Of a stretch of 64,000 nt of DNA, positions 7,615-16,429 are shown piece after piece. The stretch's first letter is position 1, and every line of letters begins with the position of its first letter. Source of the stretch: Maribellus comscasis (GTDB lineage Bacteria; Bacteroidota; Bacteroidia; Bacteroidales; Prolixibacteraceae). The DNA is taken from positions 5,344,001 through 5,408,000 of the forward strand of contig NZ_CP046401.1 in NCBI RefSeq assembly GCF_009762775.1, written 5' to 3'. The translations under genes and the position numbers were made by a program. The notes under the pieces are model-generated. The model was not told the DNA's origin and made no database searches. It saw only the letters and a program-made list of their open reading frames with translations.

Positions 7615-8718
7615 TTAATTCAAAGACTTTTTGTACTCAGTGGGTGTTTGGCTGGTTTCCTCTTTAAAAATTCTGTGGAATGATGTTTTTGAATTAAATC
7701 CACATTCAAATGCTATACCCAGAATCGAATAATGACTGTATTTCGCATTGACTATCATTTTTTTTACTTCTTCAATCCTGTATTCATTAATCAATTTATA
7801 AAAATTCTTTTTTTGACCTAAATTTATCACCTGTGATAAATTTTGCCTGGAAATATTTAAATCGTCAACCATCATTTGTAAATTGAAATCCGGATCGAGA
7901 TACGGTTTTTTTGTTTTCAAATAATCGGTAACTTTTTGATTAATGTGTTCAACTTTATAGTCGCTCAAAGCAGAACGTTTGTATTTTTCACTTTGGTCAT
8001 TTTCAGCACTTTTTTCTGAATTCTTTTTTAATTTATAGATGGCTGATTGATTATTTCCAAAGTACACCATTAGAAATGTAAAAATGGTCAGGTTGGTTGT
8101 AAGTGGAAATATTGACACAAACCTGATGCTAAAAATTTTAAAAACAAGAGATAAAATAAAATCAGCCAAAAACAGAAGAACAAAAATAATTACAACAAAT
8201 ATTAACCAGCTAAACGTATTTTTCGGGGTATAGTTTGAGAAATAGTAGGGTATCTTTTTTCTGTGACTCAGAATAATTCTGATGGCAAAAAACCAATATA
8301 AAAACAGAGAAAGAAGCAAAAGCAAATAATAAATCTTATTATTCCCCGACAGTGAATATTCCTCAAATCCGTATGGATTTGAAAAAGATATCGGATGGGT
8401 TACAGAACGATGAATGCCAACCAATAAGAGTGGTAAAATATGAATTAAATGCTGCTTTTTGAGTTGAAAATTATGAATTGCCAGCGAGGATACGTAGAAG
8501 TATAATAATGGCCCCAATAAAAAAAGAAAAGGGAAAATACCTGGTTTAAAATAGTCGACTACTTCAAAAGGAAGAAGTTCGGAGCCAAGAAAAATAGCAT
8601 TTACAAACAACCATATCGCTAATAATAGGAAACTTAAGTGTTTGGGGCGTTTTGAAATAAATAGTATTGTCCCGAATAATGACTGTACAAATCCAACAAT
8701 GATTATTATTTCACCCAT
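7615..8718 (-). CDS. Membrane-anchored AraC-family transcriptional regulator
   Basis: This 367-residue protein has an N-terminal half of about seven hydrophobic segments (residues 1-225), followed by a charged linker and a C-terminal AraC/XylS DNA-binding domain with two helix-turn-helix units (about residues 270-365). The second HTH reads YSILGIAFECGFNSKTSFHR, and the family signature continues with FKEETSQTPTEYKK. Such integral-membrane AraC proteins are common in Bacteroidota and are thought to couple an envelope signal to transcription. It is encoded 100 bp upstream of, and on the same strand as, the GH79-like lipoprotein, so local control of that gene is plausible. The inducer is unknown. 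Confidence 0.85.
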   Translation of the reverse strand: MGEIIIIVGFVQSLFGTILFISKRPKHLSFLLLAIWLFVNAIFLGSELLPFEVVDYFKPGIFPFLFLLGPLLYFYVSSLAIHNFQLKKQHLIHILPLLLVGIHRSVTHPISFSNPYGFEEYSLSGNNKIYYLLLLLSLFLYWFFAIRIILSHRKKIPYYFSNYTPKNTFSWLIFVVIIFVLLFLADFILSLVFKIFSIRFVSIFPLTTNLTIFTFLMVYFGNNQSAIYKLKKNSEKSAENDQSEKYKRSALSDYKVEHINQKVTDYLKTKKPYLDPDFNLQMMVDDLNISRQNLSQVINLGQKKNFYKLINEYRIEEVKKMIVNAKYSHYSILGIAFECGFNSKTSFHRIFKEETSQTPTEYKKSLN

Positions 8719-9649
8719 TTTTCTTCTTCAAAGTTAATATATTTACTCCCTTGTTTTAAACAACCATATTTCAAAGAAAGTCATAATTGTTTTTATACTC
8801 TAATATTTTTTTTAACTGCTTGTTTTGTAGTTTTTTATGTGTGAATTATATTGTATTATAATCTTAAAATTTACATTTTTCGTGGTGAAGGACATTCTAA
8901 AGGCCTTTATTGCAGAACTCCAGGTACAAGTCGTTAAAATCAGTAGAAACTTAATTCTGCGTTGAAATATTCTCACCAAAGAAAATCGTCAGTAAGGTGG
9001 GAATTATTATTTTGAATTTTTTCTCCATAACGCAGGTGAATACTGAAGAACATTCCGGTCTAAAAACAGGATGGTGACAGATTGCAGTCAAAGGTTACCG
9101 CTTGAGCAGAAAAAAATATTTCAATATTGAGCTACAATATTTTACTTCATTCTTAAAAAAATTGTGTTAAGAAAAGTACAATAAAAAGCCAACTATATAT
9201 CCTTTTTCAGGACACTGTTTCCCATGAAAAACAGGTGCGATTAGAGAAAAGTGGGTGTTATTGTTCATTTCGGTATAATTTCAGGTGCAATGTATATAAA
9301 AAGAGCGCAATCCAAGAAAAATGGACGTAGATGTAGGGTTGTAGATTTAAATAGGTGCAAGGCAAAGAGTGAGTTGAATCTAAAATTATCTATTTTGCAG
9401 TGAAGAATTATGGGCAATTATGTGCACTAAGGGCATGTTATGAGGTAAAATATGATGGGTTTTAAACCGTTGTAAAACCCATCTCAAAGTTGTATGCTCA
9501 TTCTTGTTTAACTTTAATTAACAATTATTTTGTTTTCATGACACGTATTTTTCGTTATTATCGATTTTATCATTTGCAGCCATTATTAATTTTTCGACTG
9601 CCGGATAATTTTCTTCACTCGTTTGAATTTTAATCAAGTTCATCGTACA
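8719..9649. other. 930-bp gene-poor stretch
   Basis: It holds the second copy of the dispersed repeat (9041-9087) and an 11-bp-stem hairpin at 9454-9483 without a U-tract. Three scattered AGGTGC motifs (9232, 9283, 9353) show no regular spacing. No coding frame looks credible. The region may be a decayed gene. Confidence 0.5.
9041..9087 (+). repeat. Dispersed intergenic repeat, copy 2
   Basis: It matches 2991-3037; the two copies lie in the same orientation about 6 kb apart, on either side of the membrane protein, GH79-like and AraC genes. Confidence 0.7.
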
Positions 9650-12600
9650 TTATAGTTTTAGAAGGCATATTCGTGCTGTTCGAACGTTTGTTTTTACTAT
9701 TACAAAGTACACTCCTGATCTAAGAGATGATACATCAAAATAAGAACCTGTTGCTGCCTGTTCATTCATTAGCATTTCGCCTGTAGTTCTATACATCAAT
9801 AGATTATCAATTAGCTCGTTTTGAGTTAATTGCACTGTAAATCCTTTGTTGGTGGGATTGGGGTAGATTAGTATTCCACTGGCGTCCTTATATCCGGTAA
9901 CGGCATTTATATTTTCGACGGTAATGAACATTGTATCCGACGAAAAACAGGAGGCTCCATTAGACACCGTCACCCAAACCGGATGAATGCCCAGACCGAG
10001 TTCGCTGGCAACGATGGTAAGATTGGCTTCGGTTGTTCCATCGCACCAAATAATAGAACAATCGGAGTTTGGAATATGAAGGGATGTGGAATCTTCAATT
10101 CCTAAAACCCGATCAGGGCCAAGATCAACTACAAGTTTTTCATAAACGATAACCTGGAATTCGATTACACCTGTGCATTCATTTTTGGTTACCTTGTAAG
10201 TTAAAGTATGCATTCCCGCTCCGGCTACTGAAGGATCGAAATAAAGGCCTGAAACGCCTGCGCCGGAAAGTATTCCACCTTCGGGAATTGCTTCGATAGA
10301 AACCGGCAGCTGATCTTGGCAGAATGAAAGGTTTTCATTCAAAATTTCAGGGTGGATTACAGAATCTACAATTACCTGAAATTCGGTTTCTCCTCTACAT
10401 TTGTTTTCAGTTACTGTGTAAGTTAAAGTATGCGTTCCCGGCCCGGCCACTGAAGGATCGAAGTAAAGTTCCGAAACACCGGCACCTGAAAGTATTCCAC
10501 CTTCGGGAATTGCTTCGATAAAAACCGGCAGCTGATCTTCGCAGAATGAGAGGTTCTCATTCAAAATTTCAGGATGGATTACCGAATCTACGATAATCTG
10601 GAATTCGATTACACCTGTGCATTCATTTTCGGTTACGGTGTAAGTCAAGGTGTGCGTTCCCGGCCCGGCCACTGAAGGATCGAAGTAATGTTCTGAAACA
10701 CCTGCTCCGGAAAGTATTCCACCTTCGGGAATTGCTTCGATAAAAACCGGCAGCTGATCTTCGCAGAATGAGAGGTTCTCATTCAAAATTTCAGGATGGA
10801 TTACCGAATCTACGATAACCTGGAATTCGATTACACCTGTGCATTCATTTTCGGTTACGGTGTAAGTCAAGGTGTGCGTTCCCGGCCCGGCCACTGAAGG
10901 ATCGAAGTAATGTTCTGAAACACCTGCTCCGGAAAGTATTCCACCTTCGGGAATTGCTTCGATAAAAATCGGCAGCTGATTTTCACAAAAGGAGAGGTCT
11001 GAATTCAGAATTTGTGGCTGAGGTACGGAATCCACAATTGCCTGAAACGTTGTTTCTCCTATACACCCATTCTCGTCGGTTAAGGTATAGCTTAGGATGT
11101 GTGTGCCTGGTCCGGCAAGAGCAGGGGAGAAGTATAAATCAGAAACGCCTTCGCCGGAAAGAACGCCTCCTTCAGGAAGTGCTTCGATTAGAACTGGTTG
11201 CTCATCTTCGCAGAAAGTGAGATCCGCAGTTACGATGGTTGGTTGCGGATTCCCGTATATGTCGATGGTTTTTTCGAATGAATTATTGGTGCTATTATTG
11301 TCGAGCGAACAAGTCAGTAGAAATTCAAATGTGTAGTTCTGTTCAGCGCTTAAATCCAGATGATTATTCATTTCATAACTTAGCACTTCGTTGGGTAAAA
11401 GTGATTCAGAAAGCACCACTATTTCTTCAACACTCTCATTCGAAGAACAAATCATTTGAATCATAATACTGTCGCCGGATAAAGCTGGATCTGGTCCCAA
11501 ATTTTTAATGGAAACGGATACCATTTCATCGTCAGACAAGGTGCAGGATGATACCGGGCAATTTAATGCCGTTATCGTAAAGTCTGTAACACGCGGTTCT
11601 TCTTCTCCCGAAACTGAAATATTATCCAGCCCGGCGCCCATTCCCCATTGATAAAGATCGTCGTAGTAAAAGCCCAGTTGAATGCCGTTTTTACAAATTT
11701 CCGGGGGCAGTTCAACTGTTTTATGTGCCCAGGCAACGGCCTTTTCCAGGTTAATAAATTCATGCCACTCCGTTTCTTCCTGGTTTTTGTAAACCACATG
11801 TAATTCATCAATGGCATCGTAAATTTCGGTTTTTAATAAATAATCAAATGAAAGTGAAATGTTTGAATAATCGGCAAGCAGTAGCGGGGGAGTGGCAGCT
11901 ATATCGGAAACGTGTACAGCTTCTCCGGCAGTGTAGGAATCAGTTGCAATAAATTTAGTGTTATTCGCTGAAAAATCGAGGTAGTAACAATTCAGTGATT
12001 CACTATCTCCCCATTGCCAACCCGAAATGTTGTCTTTTATCTGTACATCTGTAGTACCGGTTTCGAAATCAACAATGTAGGGCAACGAGCGGGCTGTTCG
12101 GGGATAAACTGTAACTTCATTCGTTCCAAGGCTTTCGGTTTCTGTATTATTTATGGAATAAACCGCTGTTACGTAATACGTGTATTCGTTATCGAAAATG
12201 ATTGTTGCATCGTTGTAAGTGGGCGTATTGCTCTCGGACAGAAATGTGCCATTTTGATAGATTTTATATTTATCAGGAACTCCGAAAACGGGAGGAGCCC
12301 AACTGAGTAAAATGGCAGATTCACTGATGGCATAAGTTAAGTTTTGAGGAGGAAAGATTTCCGACTGTGTTTCAATTCCTGTTACTACCAGGCTAAACGC
12401 TTGTGAGCCTCCGTACAGCGTTCCCGAATGAGAAATCCTGATAGTAAAATTACTATCCCCCGGATTTGTAAAATAAACCTGTTCCACATTATCAATATGA
12501 TTTGCTCCGTGTGTAGCCGAAGCTGCCGGGCTTTCGATATCGAGTACCCAGGGAAGAAAAGATTGCGAGGTAGTTGTATTTTGTATCGTTAAATTAAGAT

Positions 12601-14113
12601 CGTTTTTCAGCTTACTGGTTCGTTGATTCAAGGAAGGAGTGGAAGCTTGTCCGGCCGGATCTGTCCAACAAATTGTGGCTTTTAAAAAAGGGGCATCGCC
12701 AGCTGTTGTTACCGGAAACGTTATTTCTTCTCCCTCATTTAATACTTTCTCATAAATATTTTTACCCTGATTGTTTGAATTGTTGTAAATCAGATCCGCT
12801 GCTGCTTTTATATTTATCAAACCCCAGCCAAAACTATAATCGGGGCCGGAATTGCCTAAATCGGTGGCCGAATGCATTAAGATACTTTTCAAGGTAGAAG
12901 ATCTTAATTTTACGCCGGGCTGAAGCAGATTCTGGAGTTGAAGCAAAAGAGCAATAGAACCCGTAGCAGCTGCTGTAGACATTGACGTACCGGTGTATGT
13001 ATCGTAACTTGTATTGGTTGAGGAAATGGAAGAATAAACATCAACGCCATCTGAAACCAGATCCGGTTTTATTCGCCCATCATCAGTTGGGCCAAAGCCA
13101 CTAAAAGCAGTCATGTTTTTTGCATCATCAACTGCTCCGATAGTCAGTATATTTTTGGCTACTGCTACCGGCGATAAACAATCGTAACCATCTTCGCCGC
13201 CGTCAGGCTCGCGTTCATCGTTAACCAATATCCAGTTTTCGTCCCACACATAATGAGAAACCGCTGTTTCCGGGCCATCGTTTCTATCGTTTCCGGCCGA
13301 TTTTACAATGAGGTAGTATGGGGCCATTTGCGCAATGTAATCCAGATCGGCACTCACATCGCTGTAAAAGCCAAACTCATAATCTTCGGTAGCCGAAATG
13401 TTCGGATCGCCGTACCAATACCAGTTTTCGTTTTGTGCATTGTAATACCAGCCGCATAATGGTCCGTACGAGTGATTTGAAATGGTTATTCCATCAGCAG
13501 CGGCGCTGGCCATTTCTGCAATATCATTATCTAAATCCCATCCCTTGATGAGGGCTTTCCCGGCCATTCCTTTAGCTTCGGATTTTTTCCCCATAGCAAT
13601 CATGGTACCCGAAATATGTGTTGAGTGGTCAGATACCGGCATGTTTAAATCGCGCATTGTAATCCGTGAACCATCCGGACTTTGAAACTCCTGGTGTGTA
13701 GCTAAAACCGTTCCTCCATCCCAGAGATTTATTTCAATCCCTTCGCCTGTAAGTTCGGGGTATTCGTTGCCGGGCGACCAAACCTGGTCGACAGCAAGAG
13801 TTGCCGCAACACTTAAATTGTCGGTGGCATAATAAACCGGTTGATTGTTCTGGCCCAGGCGTTGAAGGCTAATTACCCGGCCGGATTCTTCAATGTAAAA
13901 TACGGGTATTTTTAAGCTGACGGCAAGCGAATCAGCAATTCGCTTTTGCTCCGTCCATCTGGCACTTCTTTGCAAGGCAAACCGGTTTAATTCTGTTTTG
14001 TTTGATTCAGCCAGCTGGCTTGGCTGTGCAGGTAAAATGTGGGTGCTTCCAGAGAGAATGATCAAAATTATACATCCTTTTAATAGAGAAGCTGTGGTAC
14101 GATGTGTAAACAT
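9650..14113 (-). CDS. Secreted subtilisin-like (S8) protease with repeats and T9SS C-terminal domain
   Basis: About 1487 residues from the ATG at 14113; the frame opens 10 codons earlier at a GTG, but the ATG gives a better signal peptide. The S8 catalytic residues are visible: Asp near 132 (NLWDGG), His near 163 (DHSTHISG), the oxyanion Asn near 275 (SAGND) and Ser near 377 (GTSMST). Then follow a P-domain-like beta sandwich, a fibronectin-III-like domain, a MAM/lectin-like domain, a CARDB-like domain and five 74-residue repeats. The C-terminus (ILIYPNPTNKGF, GVYFVIVKT) is a type A T9SS sorting signal, so the product is exported and probably attached to the cell surface. It lies 109 bp downstream of a lipoprotein gene. 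Confidence 0.88.
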   Translation of the reverse strand: MFTHRTTASLLKGCIILIILSGSTHILPAQPSQLAESNKTELNRFALQRSARWTEQKRIADSLAVSLKIPVFYIEESGRVISLQRLGQNNQPVYYATDNLSVAATLAVDQVWSPGNEYPELTGEGIEINLWDGGTVLATHQEFQSPDGSRITMRDLNMPVSDHSTHISGTMIAMGKKSEAKGMAGKALIKGWDLDNDIAEMASAAADGITISNHSYGPLCGWYYNAQNENWYWYGDPNISATEDYEFGFYSDVSADLDYIAQMAPYYLIVKSAGNDRNDGPETAVSHYVWDENWILVNDEREPDGGEDGYDCLSPVAVAKNILTIGAVDDAKNMTAFSGFGPTDDGRIKPDLVSDGVDVYSSISSTNTSYDTYTGTSMSTAAATGSIALLLQLQNLLQPGVKLRSSTLKSILMHSATDLGNSGPDYSFGWGLINIKAAADLIYNNSNNQGKNIYEKVLNEGEEITFPVTTAGDAPFLKATICWTDPAGQASTPSLNQRTSKLKNDLNLTIQNTTTSQSFLPWVLDIESPAASATHGANHIDNVEQVYFTNPGDSNFTIRISHSGTLYGGSQAFSLVVTGIETQSEIFPPQNLTYAISESAILLSWAPPVFGVPDKYKIYQNGTFLSESNTPTYNDATIIFDNEYTYYVTAVYSINNTETESLGTNEVTVYPRTARSLPYIVDFETGTTDVQIKDNISGWQWGDSESLNCYYLDFSANNTKFIATDSYTAGEAVHVSDIAATPPLLLADYSNISLSFDYLLKTEIYDAIDELHVVYKNQEETEWHEFINLEKAVAWAHKTVELPPEICKNGIQLGFYYDDLYQWGMGAGLDNISVSGEEEPRVTDFTITALNCPVSSCTLSDDEMVSVSIKNLGPDPALSGDSIMIQMICSSNESVEEIVVLSESLLPNEVLSYEMNNHLDLSAEQNYTFEFLLTCSLDNNSTNNSFEKTIDIYGNPQPTIVTADLTFCEDEQPVLIEALPEGGVLSGEGVSDLYFSPALAGPGTHILSYTLTDENGCIGETTFQAIVDSVPQPQILNSDLSFCENQLPIFIEAIPEGGILSGAGVSEHYFDPSVAGPGTHTLTYTVTENECTGVIEFQVIVDSVIHPEILNENLSFCEDQLPVFIEAIPEGGILSGAGVSEHYFDPSVAGPGTHTLTYTVTENECTGVIEFQIIVDSVIHPEILNENLSFCEDQLPVFIEAIPEGGILSGAGVSELYFDPSVAGPGTHTLTYTVTENKCRGETEFQVIVDSVIHPEILNENLSFCQDQLPVSIEAIPEGGILSGAGVSGLYFDPSVAGAGMHTLTYKVTKNECTGVIEFQVIVYEKLVVDLGPDRVLGIEDSTSLHIPNSDCSIIWCDGTTEANLTIVASELGLGIHPVWVTVSNGASCFSSDTMFITVENINAVTGYKDASGILIYPNPTNKGFTVQLTQNELIDNLLMYRTTGEMLMNEQAATGSYFDVSSLRSGVYFVIVKTNVRTARICLLKL
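10139..11248 (-). repeat. Five tandem 222-bp coding repeats in the subtilase gene
   Basis: Each unit encodes about 74 residues starting near LSFCEDQLP and containing IPEGGILSGAGVS and AGPGTHTLTYTV. Units 2 to 4 are nearly identical at the DNA level (for example 10578 onward against 10800 onward), which indicates recent duplication or gene conversion. They look like Ig-like surface spacer domains. Confidence 0.88.
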
Positions 14114-14222
14114 ATTGCCGGATTTTAGAGAACCATCTGCCACAGAATGGCAGATAGCTACACTTCAGATTACTACACGGGAAAATTTTGATAAAACCAC
14201 AATTGCCTGGTGATTATATATT

Positions 14223-15413
14223 TTAAGGTTGGTAATTTGTTAAAAAAATAATATTTGAATCCCCATGTACATAATCCAGAACTTGTACGGCGTCATCAAC
14301 GGCTATTGCAAAACCCTGTACTTTTGTATGGTCAAAATCAGCCCACCGGTAAGTGAATTGAGGCTGGGAACCTATTCCTTTAAAGTCAACCATACCTTCA
14401 AAAATGTCGAAAACTGAGAACACCGGACCTTCTGAAACACCATTCTCATTTACAGGATAGTAAACATTGTCCCAAACCAGATACTGGATATACCGGTCTT
14501 GATAAACTCCACGGTTGTACTGAAATTGCGCATCGCCTTCTCTTGGTTCTGTGAAATTCCAATAATAATTATTGTCGTGATTAAAATCATAATCGTGTTC
14601 ATTCAAGATAGGATTCAGACCGATACAATCCAGAAAACCATTAATGTATACTACTTCATCAATGTCAACGGTGCCGGTTTTGTCTGAACCTGCAGAAAAA
14701 CAACCTGCAGCAAGCAGTAGCGGATCGATTTGGTAATCGGCTAAGAAAGCCAACCGGTTCTGGTAGTTGTTCTCTGCTGTTTCTTCATACATATAATTCA
14801 TCAGGTATTGATAGATGGCCATATTTTCACGAGGCGAGTCTATTGTTTTGGTAAGAACAAGCGAGTCGGTGACAACAAGATCATAATTCCAAATGGATAG
14901 CCGACCACAGAAATCAAGCGTGAAATCATCTCCGACTTCTATTACTTTCATGACTTCTTCAAGGGCTTGATCTAAAACCGATTGCGGTGAGCGAACAATG
15001 TTTAAACGCCCGAAATCTACTTCAATGGGACTGGCCGATTCAGGAACTTCACCATATTGGTCAAGTTCAATTACTGTTCCGGTAATAGCATCGATGGGTT
15101 GTACAAAATACTCATCGTCTCCAATCTCTCCATTCAGGTCGACATCAACAGTAGTCATTATAGGAACACCATCTGCATCCCTCAATAGCACGTACAAATC
15201 GCCGTAGTCTCCTCCACGGGTAGTTCCTGAATCATCATTTCCCTTAATGTGATCATTATCATCGGTGTTCCCACCTGCCCATTCCGGCCGGTCAGAATCA
15301 TCATCTACATTTGGGAAAACATCGCCTTTTTGGCAGTTGCTTAGCAGAATTGTTAAGCAGCTCATTAAGAGTAAAAAAAATACATAGCGAGAATAGCGGA
15401 TAATTGTTTTCAT
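14223..15413 (-). CDS. Hypothetical secreted lipoprotein
   Basis: This 396-residue protein has a signal peptide and lipobox ending LLSNC (Cys27). The mature N-terminus is rich in Asp, Asn and Gly (residues 32-65), as in surface-exported Bacteroidota lipoproteins. After this, a region beginning GDLYVLLRDADGVP recalls a compact beta domain, and the rest contains many Asp/Asn/Tyr residues, including HDYDFNHDNNYYW, possibly metal-binding. I do not recognise the family. It lies upstream of the T9SS subtilase on the same strand with a gap of about 110 bp, so the two may be co-expressed at the cell surface, as a substrate or partner of the protease or unrelated. Confidence 0.7.
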   Translation of the reverse strand: MKTIIRYSRYVFFLLLMSCLTILLSNCQKGDVFPNVDDDSDRPEWAGGNTDDNDHIKGNDDSGTTRGGDYGDLYVLLRDADGVPIMTTVDVDLNGEIGDDEYFVQPIDAITGTVIELDQYGEVPESASPIEVDFGRLNIVRSPQSVLDQALEEVMKVIEVGDDFTLDFCGRLSIWNYDLVVTDSLVLTKTIDSPRENMAIYQYLMNYMYEETAENNYQNRLAFLADYQIDPLLLAAGCFSAGSDKTGTVDIDEVVYINGFLDCIGLNPILNEHDYDFNHDNNYYWNFTEPREGDAQFQYNRGVYQDRYIQYLVWDNVYYPVNENGVSEGPVFSVFDIFEGMVDFKGIGSQPQFTYRWADFDHTKVQGFAIAVDDAVQVLDYVHGDSNIIFLTNYQP

Positions 15414-15689
15414 GGCAAAGAAATTTTTGATTAAAATAAATCCTGGCTCTATTTCTGACTATGTCATTGGGTTTAACAATTTACAAAAATAGAAGGGGCA
15501 AGACAATCCTAAAATTGTTGATTTTTCTGACTCACTGGCCAGTTTCAGATCAACATTTGCGCTAGTGGAAGTAAACAATTCAGAACTCTGTCTCAACAAT
15601 TATACGGTATCAAGTAGACACTTCTTTGTAATTTTTTGTAACTTGTATATCGGTTTTTTGATTTGTTTGCCATGCTTTTTAATGACACC

Positions 15690-16358
15690 ATGAAAATATT
15701 GATTGCCTATGATCAGAGGTTGGTTGCTGAATGTCTTAAAACTTATATGGTAGAAAATCAGCATTCTCAGATAGTAGGTCTGGTCAACAATGCCGAAAAT
15801 CCGTTTAAAGTTATTGCCGATTTACGTCCTAACTTAATAATCTTTGAATTTAAGTTGTGGTCTATAAAATATATAGACTATATGTCGAAGTTAAATTTAA
15901 AATTTCCGCGACTAAAAATACTGGTTATCTCCGAATTGATTTCGCATGTTCTTATGATGAAGATTATGCCTTTTATTAACGGGTATATTGTGAAAAGCTG
16001 TTCGGCAGATAAAATCATTCTTGCTATTCAGGAGATTAAAACTGCGGGAAAATATTTGTGTCCTAAGGCCGTAGATAAATTTTTTAGTTGTCAGAGAGAA
16101 GAGCAGAATGATTCAAAATTAACCAGCAGAGAGAAACAGATTTTAGGAACATGGATTACCGAAGAAACCTATAATGCGGTAGCAAATACACTTAATATAA
16201 GTGAGTCGACTGTACGTACGCATTTGAAAAATATTCGGGAAAAATTGGGCAGTCTAAATCATTTACAAATGATGATTTATGCCTGTCAACACAATTTAAT
16301 AAGCGATAAACACAAACCAATTTGCCCGAATTGCAGGTTTTCAGCAAGCATTTCCTAA
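15690..16358 (+). CDS. LuxR-type regulator with degenerate receiver domain
   Basis: 223 residues from MKILIAYDQ; other starts up to 27 bases upstream are possible. Residues 1-125 have the size and pattern of a CheY-like receiver. The usual acidic pair is YD (Y7-D8), and the phosphoacceptor position, aspartate in the family, is Glu53 (LIIFEFKL), while the conserved Lys remains (YIVKSC). Residues about 140-205 form a LuxR HTH (KLTSREKQIL, SESTVRTHLKNIREKL). The tail ends with CPNC. It probably binds DNA without aspartyl phosphorylation. No histidine kinase is adjacent; it is convergent with the STAND-like ATPase gene. Confidence 0.85.
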   Translation: MKILIAYDQRLVAECLKTYMVENQHSQIVGLVNNAENPFKVIADLRPNLIIFEFKLWSIKYIDYMSKLNLKFPRLKILVISELISHVLMMKIMPFINGYIVKSCSADKIILAIQEIKTAGKYLCPKAVDKFFSCQREEQNDSKLTSREKQILGTWITEETYNAVANTLNISESTVRTHLKNIREKLGSLNHLQMMIYACQHNLISDKHKPICPNCRFSASIS

Positions 16359-16429
16359 TAGTTCAACGTATTCATTTAGGCTTTTTGTATTGGGCTGATA
16401 ATTAAAAATTGCCAGTTTTTGGAGCTTCT

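Noticed and set aside
9454..9483. Terminator for the subtilase gene
   Set aside because: An 11-bp stem is present but no T-run follows on the minus strand, and it lies about 170 bp from the stop.
10139..11248. CRISPR-like array
   Set aside because: The repeats are in-frame 222-bp coding units with no short repeat/spacer structure; no cas genes are present in the window.
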